A stretch of DNA of 14,601 nt from positions 1 to 14,601 of the forward strand of contig CAZFKX010000027.1 in NCBI GenBank assembly GCA_964519345.1. The letters run 5' to 3'. Position numbers and translations under genes: made by a program. Shown piece after piece: positions 1 through 6,700 of the stretch (position 1 is the first letter of the stretch; each line of letters opens with the position of its first letter). This DNA is from Persephonella sp964519345 (GTDB lineage Bacteria; Aquificota; Aquificia; Aquificales; Hydrogenothermaceae). The notes below the pieces were generated by a model. The model was not told the origin of the DNA, did not search any database, and worked only from the letters and a program-made list of their open reading frames with translations.

Positions 1-141
1 GAGATGGTAATGCCAGGGGACAATGTAGAATTGACAGTAGAGTTAATGGAGCCAGTAGCTATAGAAGAACAGATGAGATTTGCTATAAGAGAAGGTGGTA
101 GAACTGTTGGTGCTGGTGTAGTTACTCAAATAATTGAATAA
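1..141 (+). CDS. tuf: Elongation factor Tu, C-terminal 46 residues (5' truncated by window)
   Basis: This is the last 46 codons of EF-Tu, the GTPase that delivers aminoacyl-tRNA to the ribosomal A site. The frame opens with EMVMPGDN and holds the hallmark RFAIREGGRTVGAGVV near the end of the third beta-barrel domain, then ends QIIE and TAA. The GTPase domain lies outside the window. rpmG starts 20 bases downstream, so the two are probably co-transcribed. The order tuf-rpmG-tRNA-Trp-secE-nusG is a common bacterial arrangement. Because fusA lies at the other end of the window, where a tuf copy often follows, this genome may carry two tuf genes; that is inference. Confidence 0.97.
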   Translation, partial: EMVMPGDNVELTVELMEPVAIEEQMRFAIREGGRTVGAGVVTQIIE

Positions 142-161
142 CAAATAATGAGGAAAGTGTA

Positions 162-314
162 ATGCCGAGAGAGATAATAACTTTAGCTTGTACGGAATGT
201 AAAAGGAAAAATTACACAACAACGAAAAATAAGAGAAAACATACTGACAGACTTGAGCTCAGAAAGTATTGCAAGTTTTGTAGAAAACATACATTACACA
301 GGGAGATAAAGTAG
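162..314 (+). CDS. rpmG: 50S ribosomal protein bL33, zinc-binding (four-cysteine) type
   Basis: A 50-residue basic protein matching ribosomal protein bL33, a component of the large subunit near the E site. It begins MPREIITLACTECKRKNY and ends HREIK. Two CxxC pairs (C10/C13 and C37/C40) are intact, which is the zinc-binding form rather than the cysteine-free form found in many bacteria under zinc limitation. The ATG start is preceded by GAGGAAAG (150-157) at short spacing, and the length is normal for the family. The gene ends in TAG eight bases before the tRNA-Trp gene, so it must be on the same precursor RNA as the tRNA. Confidence 0.96.
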   Translation: MPREIITLACTECKRKNYTTTKNKRKHTDRLELRKYCKFCRKHTLHREIK

Positions 315-322
315 TTTTAGAA

Positions 323-396
323 GGGGCAATAGCTCAACTTGGCAGAGCAGCGGACTCCAAATCCGCAGGTTGGGGGTTCGAGTCCTCCTTGCCCCG
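323..396 (+). tRNA. trnW: tRNA-Trp, anticodon CCA
   Basis: A full cloverleaf can be drawn. The acceptor stem GGGGCAA/TTGCCCC is seven perfect pairs, the D stem is GCTC/GAGC, and the anticodon stem GCGGA/TCCGC encloses loop CTCCAAA with anticodon CCA at 357-359. The variable loop is AGGTT and the T arm is GGGGG-TTCGAGT-CCTCC with one G-U pair. The discriminator is G396. The next bases are CTG, so the 3' CCA is not encoded and must be added by nucleotidyltransferase. G24 in the D stem is normal, so this is not the Hirsh-type UGA suppressor (G24A). It sits between rpmG (8-base gap) and secE (22-base gap), so it must be cut from a protein-coding transcript. Confidence 0.97.
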
Positions 397-418
397 CTGT
401 ATCCATATTAGGAGAGAC

Positions 419-610
419 ATGTTGAATATAGGTGAAGGAATTAAATTTCTTAAGGAAGTTAGAGATGAGCTTAAGAAGGTAACATGGCCTTCTAAAGAGC
501 TTGTAAGGACTGCGACCATAGCTGTTATAGTCTTTACTTTAATAATAGCTGTTTACTTATGGGGATTAGATATCCTTTTTGATAGGATATTTAACTTCCT
601 TTACAAATAA
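419..610 (+). CDS. secE: Preprotein translocase subunit SecE
   Basis: A 63-residue single-span membrane protein, the short bacterial SecE that clamps the SecY channel. The amphipathic N-terminal helix (about residues 6-22, FLKEVRDELKKV) leads into the family signature VTWPSKELV (21-29). One hydrophobic transmembrane segment follows at about 32-54 and a short tail ends in LYK. ATG 419 is preceded by AGGAGAG (410-416), which is close; TTG 422 would give looser spacing, so the exact start is uncertain by one codon. A longer reading from TTG 389 is rejected because it would begin inside the tRNA. nusG follows after 16 bases, the usual secE-nusG pairing. Confidence 0.96.
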   Translation: MLNIGEGIKFLKEVRDELKKVTWPSKELVRTATIAVIVFTLIIAVYLWGLDILFDRIFNFLYK

Positions 611-626
611 AAGAGGTAAGAGCTGA

Positions 627-1424
627 ATGTCTGAAGAGATGAAACAGAATGAAAATTTTGAAAATATGGAAGCGGGCAAAGAAGAAAAAAAGGAAAATAA
701 AAAGAAATGGTATGCCCTTTATACACAGTCAAACCTTGAAATAAGGGCGAAAGAGAATCTTGTTAAGATGCTTGAGATGAACAATATGAAGCATCTCGTT
801 GATGATGTTCTTGTTCCCGCTGAGGAAAAAGTAGTAATAAAGGCTCTCGGTAAAGAAAAATACAAGCTCTCGCTAAAGGGTGCAAATAGAGAAATAGATG
901 TTATGGGAAAAAAGGGAATTACAAAGTTTCTAATAGAAGATGGAAGAGTAAGAGTTCTGGAAAGTGTTGAGGGAGACGAGCAGTGTGTTGCACACAGTCC
1001 CATATCAAAGCCCGGCCAAAAAATTCAGTGTAAAGAAAATAAAACAGAAGCGCGCATTGTCCTTGAGAATAAAGTTTTTCCGGGATATCTTTTGATCAAA
1101 GCAGAACTTAATGATTATCTGATAGATCTAATTAAGAAAACTCCTTTTATAATAGGTTTTGTAAGTGCGGGTGGAATGCCAGTTCCTCTTAAAGACGAGG
1201 ATATAGAAAAAGTGCTCAGTCAGATACAGAAAGGAGCTCCAAAGGTCAAGAAACTCCTGTTCCAGAAAGGAGATCAGGTAAGAATTATTGAAGGTCCATT
1301 TATGAACTTTACAGGGGTTGTTGAAGAAGTTATACCTGAAAAAGAGAAATTAGTTGTTGCAATATCAATATTTGGAAGATCAACACCGGTTGAACTTGAG
1401 TTCTCCCAGGTGGAAAAGATCTAA
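627..1424 (+). CDS. nusG: Transcription elongation/antitermination factor NusG with inserted extra domain
   Basis: A 265-residue NusG, against about 180 in E. coli. NusG binds RNA polymerase through its NGN domain and ribosomal protein S10 or Rho through its KOW domain. The acidic, lysine-rich leader (1-26) is followed by NGN core KKWYALYTQSN (26-36) and VLVPAEEKVVI (61-71). The second half of NGN resumes at KVFPGYLLIKAEL (149-161). Between them, about residues 75-145, is an insert absent from E. coli NusG that carries two cysteines (C120, C135). The KOW domain spans about 213-265, with GDQVRIIEGPFMNFTG. Aquifex aeolicus NusG is known to carry an inserted domain at this place, which supports the host assignment. 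The ATG follows AGAGGT (612-617) at good spacing. Confidence 0.97.
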   Translation: MSEEMKQNENFENMEAGKEEKKENKKKWYALYTQSNLEIRAKENLVKMLEMNNMKHLVDDVLVPAEEKVVIKALGKEKYKLSLKGANREIDVMGKKGITKFLIEDGRVRVLESVEGDEQCVAHSPISKPGQKIQCKENKTEARIVLENKVFPGYLLIKAELNDYLIDLIKKTPFIIGFVSAGGMPVPLKDEDIEKVLSQIQKGAPKVKKLLFQKGDQVRIIEGPFMNFTGVVEEVIPEKEKLVVAISIFGRSTPVELEFSQVEKI

Positions 1425-1448
1425 AAGACTCAAGGAGGTGTATTTTTT

Positions 1449-1886
1449 ATGGCAAAAAAAGTTGTAGGTACGATTGAGCTGATGATTCCAGCTCAGCAAG
1501 CTTCTCCGTCACCACCTGTTGGTCCCGCATTAGGTCAGCATGGTGTAAATATAATGGAGTTTGTAAAAAGTTTTAATGCTGCCACATCCGAAATGAAACC
1601 TGGAACTATTGTTCCGGTAGTTATTACAGTGTATGCAGACAGATCTTTTACATTTATACTGAAAACGCCGCCTGCTTCATATCTTCTTAAAGAGGCAGCA
1701 GGAATAAAAAAGGGTGCTTCAGATCCAAAGAGAGAAAAGGTTGGGAAAGTTACAAAGGAACAGATAAAAGAGATCGCCGAGATAAAGATGAAAGATTTAA
1801 ACACTGAAGATATAGAAGCTGCTATGAAAATTATAGCTGGAACAGCCCGTTCAATGGGAATTGAAGTAGAAGGATTGGAGGCATAG
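1449..1886 (+). CDS. rplK: 50S ribosomal protein uL11
   Basis: A 145-residue uL11, normal length is about 141. It binds the GTPase-associated region of 23S rRNA at the stalk base and helps the ribosome engage elongation factors. The N-terminal domain has the proline-rich thiostrepton-site segment PAQQASPSPPVGPALGQHGV. The C-terminal RNA-binding domain covers about residues 75-145, including IAEIKMKDLNTEDIEAA and GTARSMGIEVEG. A strong Shine-Dalgarno AAGGAGGTG (1432-1440) precedes ATG 1449. The stop TAG is two bases from the rplA start, so L11 and L1 are probably translationally coupled, as is usual for this pair. The 24-base gap after nusG leaves no room for a separate promoter with leader. 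Confidence 0.97.
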   Translation: MAKKVVGTIELMIPAQQASPSPPVGPALGQHGVNIMEFVKSFNAATSEMKPGTIVPVVITVYADRSFTFILKTPPASYLLKEAAGIKKGASDPKREKVGKVTKEQIKEIAEIKMKDLNTEDIEAAMKIIAGTARSMGIEVEGLEA

Positions 1887-1888
1887 CC

Positions 1889-2617
1889 ATGGCAAAAAGA
1901 GGAAAGAAGTACTTAAAAGCTCTTGAATTGGTTGATAAAGATAAACTTTACTCAATTGAAGAAGCTGTTGATATATTAAAAAAGATGGAAGATCTGCTTC
2001 AAAGAAAATTTGACGAAACAGTAGAGCTTATATTTAGGCTTGGGGTTGATCCAAAATATGCGGATCAGATGGTTAGAGGTTCTGTAGTTCTTCCCCACGG
2101 ATTGGGTAAAGAACTTAAGGTTCTTGTTATAACACAGGGCGAAAAAGTTAAAGAAGCTGAAGAAGCTGGAGCTGATTATGTTGGTGGAGAAGATCTTATA
2201 AATAAAATACTCAATGAAAACTGGCTGGATTTTGATGTTGTTATAGCAACACCAGATATGATGCCTAAGGTTGCTAAGTTAGGTAGGATTTTAGGTCCAA
2301 GAGGTCTTATGCCAAATCCAAAAGTTGGAACTGTAACACAGGACGTTAGAAAAGCTGTTGCTGAGGCTAAAAAAGGTAGAGTAGAGTTTAAAGTTGATAA
2401 AACAGGCAACTTACATATTCCTATAGGAAAAATATCTTTTGATAACAGTAAGCTTGTTGAAAATGCTCTTGAAGTTATTGAAACAGTGCAGAAGCTCAAG
2501 CCTTCAGGACTGAAAGGACAGTATATAAAGAATATAGTGATGAAGACCACAATGAGTCCGTCTGTTAAACTTGATGTGCTCTCAATATTAAGAAGTTTAG
2601 AAGCTAAAGCAGCATAG
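1889..2617 (+). CDS. rplA: 50S ribosomal protein uL1
   Basis: A 242-residue uL1, close to the usual 230-240. It forms the mobile L1 stalk that guides deacylated tRNA out of the E site, and in several bacteria represses its own operon by binding the L11-L1 mRNA. It starts MAKRGKKYLKALELVDKDK and has domain I sequence FDETVELIFRLGVDPKYADQ. The RNA-binding signature GPRGLMPNPKVGTVT is in the middle. It ends with TTMSPSVKLDV. An insertion-like stretch KKMEDLLQRKFDE makes the N-terminal helix slightly longer than in E. coli. Its Shine-Dalgarno TTGGAGG lies inside the end of rplK. No obvious L1-binding stem-loop could be recognised upstream of rplK, so autoregulation is unproven. Confidence 0.97.
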   Translation: MAKRGKKYLKALELVDKDKLYSIEEAVDILKKMEDLLQRKFDETVELIFRLGVDPKYADQMVRGSVVLPHGLGKELKVLVITQGEKVKEAEEAGADYVGGEDLINKILNENWLDFDVVIATPDMMPKVAKLGRILGPRGLMPNPKVGTVTQDVRKAVAEAKKGRVEFKVDKTGNLHIPIGKISFDNSKLVENALEVIETVQKLKPSGLKGQYIKNIVMKTTMSPSVKLDVLSILRSLEAKAA

Positions 2618-2633
2618 ATTGGAGGAATAGAAA

Positions 2634-3179
2634 ATGTCAGAAGCAGTTATAAGAAGATCTGTTGCAAAAAAACAACAGCTTGTTGAGGAGATAAAGGAAA
2701 ATATAGACAAAGCAAAGCTTATGGTTATTTTTGATTTTACAGGTATTGATGCAAACTCAATGGCTGATTTTAGAAAAGAGATCAGGAAAAATAATGCAGA
2801 GATAAAAGTTATAAAAAATACAATTCTTTACAGAGCTTGCAATGGCACACAGTTGTATGATAAAATTGATATTTTCAAAGGGCCGTCTGCAGTTGTGTTT
2901 GCCTATGAGGATGTTGTTGCGGCTGCAAAAGCTTTAAAAGAATTCTTAAAGGAAAATGAAGCAGCAAAAGTTAAAGCAGGTCTTGTCGAGGGAAGGTTTG
3001 TTTCAGCTGAAGGAATTGATGCACTTGCTTCGCTGCCAAGCAGGGAAGAACTGCTTGCACAGCTCTTTGCTACTATGATGGCACCTGTTACAAACTTCGT
3101 ACGTGTGCTTAATGCTGTACCACAGAAAGCTGTTATGGTACTTAACGCTATTAAAGAAGAAAAAGAAAAACAGGGTTAA
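2634..3179 (+). CDS. rplJ: 50S ribosomal protein uL10, long form with extended L12-binding helix
   Basis: A 181-residue uL10, compared with 165 in E. coli. It anchors the L7/L12 stalk to 23S rRNA. The N-terminal rRNA-binding domain includes AKLMVIFDFTGIDANSMADF and IKVIKNTILYRAC. The C-terminal helix begins near LPSREELLAQLFATM and runs to the end (EEKEKQG). This tail is about 11 residues longer than that of E. coli; in Thermotoga maritima a similar extension gives a third L12 dimer site, so a heptameric L10(L12)6 complex is expected. GGAGG (2621-2625) precedes ATG 2634. The gap after rplA is only 16 bases, so the long E. coli-type L10 leader that serves autoregulation is absent here. Confidence 0.97.
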   Translation: MSEAVIRRSVAKKQQLVEEIKENIDKAKLMVIFDFTGIDANSMADFRKEIRKNNAEIKVIKNTILYRACNGTQLYDKIDIFKGPSAVVFAYEDVVAAAKALKEFLKENEAAKVKAGLVEGRFVSAEGIDALASLPSREELLAQLFATMMAPVTNFVRVLNAVPQKAVMVLNAIKEEKEKQG

Positions 3180-3216
3180 TTAATAAACTGAAAAATTTTA
3201 AGGAGGTTTAAATACT

Positions 3217-3600
3217 ATGGCAACAATCTCAAAAGAAGAGATCAAAGAAGCTATTAAAAACATGACTGTTTTAGAGCTTGCTGAGCTTGTTAAAGAATTA
3301 GAGGAAGAGTTTGGAGTTTCTGCTGCTGCTATGGTGGCTGCTGCTCCAGCAGCAGGTGGAGCTGCTGCAGGCGCCGCTGCAGAGGAAAAAACAGAATTTG
3401 ACGTTATTCTACAAAGTCCAGGTGATAAAAAGATTAATGTTATTAAAGTTGTTAGAGAGATCACAGGGCTTGGACTTAAAGAAGCTAAAGAGCTCGTTGA
3501 TTCTGCACCAAAGGCTATTAAAGAAGGTGTTTCTAAAGAAGAAGCTGAACAGATTAAAGCTAAGCTTGAAGAGGCAGGTGCTACTGTCGAAGTTAAGTAA
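3217..3600 (+). CDS. rplL: 50S ribosomal protein bL12 (L7/L12)
   Basis: A 127-residue bL12, slightly longer than the usual 120-125. The N-terminal dimerisation domain (about 1-35, ending LEEEFGVSAAAM) binds uL10. A flexible Ala/Gly-rich hinge runs from about 37 to 55. The C-terminal factor-binding domain (about 58-127) contains KINVIKVVREITGLGLKEAK and ends ATVEVK; this domain recruits EF-Tu, EF-G and IF2. A very strong Shine-Dalgarno AAGGAGG (3200-3206) lies ten bases before the ATG. This fits the need to make four to six copies of L12 per L10. An attenuator-like hairpin follows about 40 bases after the stop. Confidence 0.98.
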   Translation: MATISKEEIKEAIKNMTVLELAELVKELEEEFGVSAAAMVAAAPAAGGAAAGAAAEEKTEFDVILQSPGDKKINVIKVVREITGLGLKEAKELVDSAPKAIKEGVSKEEAEQIKAKLEEAGATVEVK

Positions 3601-3617
3601 TTTGCAATACAGGAAAA

Positions 3618-3636
3618 AGATAACGGCAGTTTATCT
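3618..3636 (+). other. Small AT-rich hairpin after rplL
   Basis: AGATAA (3618-3623) and TTATCT (3631-3636) are perfect complements around a seven-base loop CGGCAGT. It lies just before the larger terminator-like hairpin in the rplL-rpoB spacer. In E. coli this spacer holds an RNA processing site, so a role in mRNA cleavage is possible, but six AT-rich pairs would be weak at high temperature. It could be chance. Confidence 0.3.
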
Positions 3637-3640
3637 AAAG

Positions 3641-3680
3641 AAGGCAGACCTTTAATGATATGGTCTGCCTTTATTCATTT
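3641..3680 (+). terminator. Attenuator-like intrinsic terminator between rplL and rpoB
   Basis: AAGGCAGACC (3641-3650) and GGTCTGCCTT (3662-3671) form ten perfect pairs around an 11-base loop. The 3' side runs into TTTATTCATTTT, a T-rich but interrupted tail. It lies 40 bases after the L12 stop and 52 bases before the rpoB start, with no promoter seen between. Partial termination here would make fewer rpoBC transcripts than ribosomal protein transcripts. An attenuator at the same place is known in E. coli. The interrupted T tract suggests partial rather than full termination. Confidence 0.8.
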
Positions 3681-3723
3681 TAATACAGTTTAAAATAAAC
3701 AATATCATAGAAGGTGGTGAAAT

Positions 3724-6700
3724 ATGAGAAATATCAAACATTTACCCTTCAATCCATTAAGAAAAAATCTTTCAAGAAGAAAAGAGGTAATATCCCCACC
3801 TGATCTATTACACGTTCAGAAAAAATCTTTTGAAGACTTTGTTCAGTTTAACAGGAATCCTTATGGAAGGGAAAATAAAGGATTGGAAAATATATTTAGA
3901 ACTTCGTTCCCATTTGAAGATCCAAACGGACAGATAGAAATAAGATATATAGCTTATGAGATAGGAGATTGGGAATGTGGTAAATGTAGAAAACCGCTTC
4001 CAGAAGATGTTGTTGGCGGTCCTGATGTTCCATGTCCAAACTGCGGTGGAGTTCTTATTTATAAGGAGAAAAACAGTATAGAGGAATGTAAGTATAAAGG
4101 CCTTACATACAGTGCACCGCTTAGAGTTCTTCTTGAGCTTATAGTTAATCATGTTGATCCATCTACAGGAGAGATAACGCCAAAAACTATAAAGAGACAT
4201 AAGGTTTACTTTGGTGATATACCTCTTCTTACCGATAAAGCGTATTTCATTATAAATGGAAGTGAAAGGGTTGTAGTATCACAGCTTATTAGATCTTCAG
4301 GTATATTTTTTGAAGCTAAGGAAGATAAAACAAAAGATATCTTAACAAGAATAATATATAAAGGAAGTATTATTCCAGAAAAAGGTTCGAGACTTGAGTT
4401 TGAACATGCTACTAATGTTGAGATATTTAATGCAAGAATAGATAGAAGGAAACTTCTTGGAACAACAATATTAAGAGCATTTGGACTTGATTCTGCATAT
4501 AAGATACTTAAGGCTTTTTACTCAGATGTTAAGAGATTTATTAAAAAAGATGGAGAGTATATAGACGAAAATACTGGTGTGGTTTACAACATAGATGATC
4601 TTGTTAAAGAGCTTGAAAATGACGAGATATTCATAACATATACGGTTGAAGAGCAGGATGAGAAAGGAAACGCAGTATTAATAAGACATGAAAAAGCTGT
4701 TGAACCTCAGAATTTAGAGAAATATCTGTTAGATGACAGAATAAACTTAGAAGATATTGTTGCTATATCTCCTCTTGTTTTCAGGAAATCTCCATATGGG
4801 AATATAGTGATTGAAACCCTTAAAAAAGATGAACCTCAGATAAATGCCATGTTTACATTTCAGGATGCAGCAAGGGTAGATATTTACAGAAAGATGCGTC
4901 CTACAGATACTGCTGTTATGGATCCTAAGGCATTTTTAAAAAGAGCTAATGAACTATTCAACAGTGTATTTTATGATCATCAAAGATATGATCTATCTAA
5001 GGTTGGTAGGGTCAAAATAAATGCTAAAGTTCATGATATACCTAAGACCATTAAACCTCTTGATCTTGATGCTCTTCTTGAAAAATATCCACCTCTTGCT
5101 CTGGCTGAAGATGTAAAGGTTGGTAAAGATATCTTACAGGCAGGGACAAAAATAGACCAATCTATTATAGAAAAACTTAAAAAGCTAAAGTTTAAAGAGA
5201 TAAAAGTTGAACAGTATCTTGATGATGAAGCAAGATTTATACTTCTCCCAGATGTTGTTGCTATTGTCAAATATTTGCTTGAGATAAGATTAGGAAAAAA
5301 AGAACTTGATGATATAGCACATCTTGGAAATAGAAGGGTCAGACCTGTTGGAGAACTTCTTGAAAATCAAGCCAGACTTGGTCTTGTGAGAATGAACAAA
5401 GCATTTAGAGATAGAGTGGCTACTGTTGATATTGAAGATCCAAATCTTAAAGCAGCAGATATTGTAAATCCAAGATACGTAACAGGTTCTATACTTGAGT
5501 TTCTTAAAGGAGGACAGCTTTCACAGTTCATGGATCAGGCAAACCCACTGGCAGAACTCACACATAAAAGAAGGCTTTCAGCGCTTGGTCCAGGAGGTTT
5601 AACGAGAGACAGTGCAAAGTTTGAGATAAGGGATGTTCATCCTACACATTATGGAAGAGTATGTCCTATTGAGACGCCTGAAGGACAGAATATAGGACTT
5701 ATATCTTCAATGACAGTTTACTCAACAATAAATGAGTTTGGATTTCTTGTTTCACCTTATAGAAAGGTTAAAGATGGTAAGGTCTCGAATGAGATAGAGT
5801 ATCTTGCTGCATATGATGAAGAAAAGTATGTGATAGCTCAGGCTAATGCTCCTGTAGATGATGAGGGTAACTTCCTTGCAGAAAGGGTTTTAGCAAGGGC
5901 AAAAGGCGATATACGTCTTGTTGATCCTAAGGAAGTTGATTATATGGATGTATCTCCAAAACAGGTTGTTTCTGTCTCAGCATCGTTAATTCCTTTCCTT
6001 GAGCATGATGATGCTAACAGGGCGTTAATGGGATCAAACATGCAGCGTCAAGCAGTGCCTTTACTAAAAACGGAATATCCTCTTGTTGGAACAGGAATGG
6101 AAAAAATTGTAGCTAAGAACAGCGGTGCTGCTGTGGTTGCAAGGAGAGGTGGCGTTGTTGAATCTGTTTCAGGTAATAGAATAGTGATAAAAGTAAATCC
6201 AGAAGAGATCAATCAGGACGATCCTCTTGATATCGGACTTGATGTTTACGAACTTATGAAATTTAAAGGTTCAAATCAGGCAACATGTATGAACCAGAGA
6301 CCTCTTGTAAGAAGAGGGGATAAAGTAGAAGCAGGTGCGATCATAGCTGATGGAACATCAACTTACAGGGGTGAACTTGCCCTTGGTAAAAATGTTCTTG
6401 TAGCGTTTATGCCGTGGAGGGGATATAACTTTGAGGATGCTATAGTAATTTCTGAAAGACTTGTTAAAGATGATGTTTTTACGTCTATTCATATAGAAGA
6501 GTTTGAGTGCGAGGCAAGGGAAACAAAACTTGGATCTGAGGAAATTACAAGAAATATAGTTGGCGTTTCAGAAAAAGCTCTTGCAAATCTTGACGAACAT
6601 GGAATTGTCAGAGTAGGGGCTTATGTAAAACCGGGAGATATTCTCGTTGGTAAGGTAACGCCAAAAGGAGAAACTCAACCTACACCAGAAGAAAAGCTTT

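Noticed and set aside
148..162. Mini-ORF ATG AGG AAA GTG TAA whose stop overlaps the rpmG ATG (TAATG)
   Set aside because: Four codons only and the bases double as the rpmG Shine-Dalgarno; no evidence of translation or of a leader-peptide function.
389..418. N-terminal extension of secE from TTG 389
   Set aside because: It would start inside the tRNA-Trp T arm/acceptor stem and adds residues not seen in SecE; ATG 419 has its own ribosome binding site.
3311..3655. Overlapping + strand reading frame within rplL
   Set aside because: It is a low-complexity shadow (Leu/Gln runs) of the Ala-rich hinge of L12 in another frame, with no ribosome binding site.
5512..5580. Rifampicin resistance mutation in rpoB
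   Set aside because: D604, H614 and S619 match the sensitive residues; the A606 and A610 differences are more likely lineage variation than known strong resistance changes.
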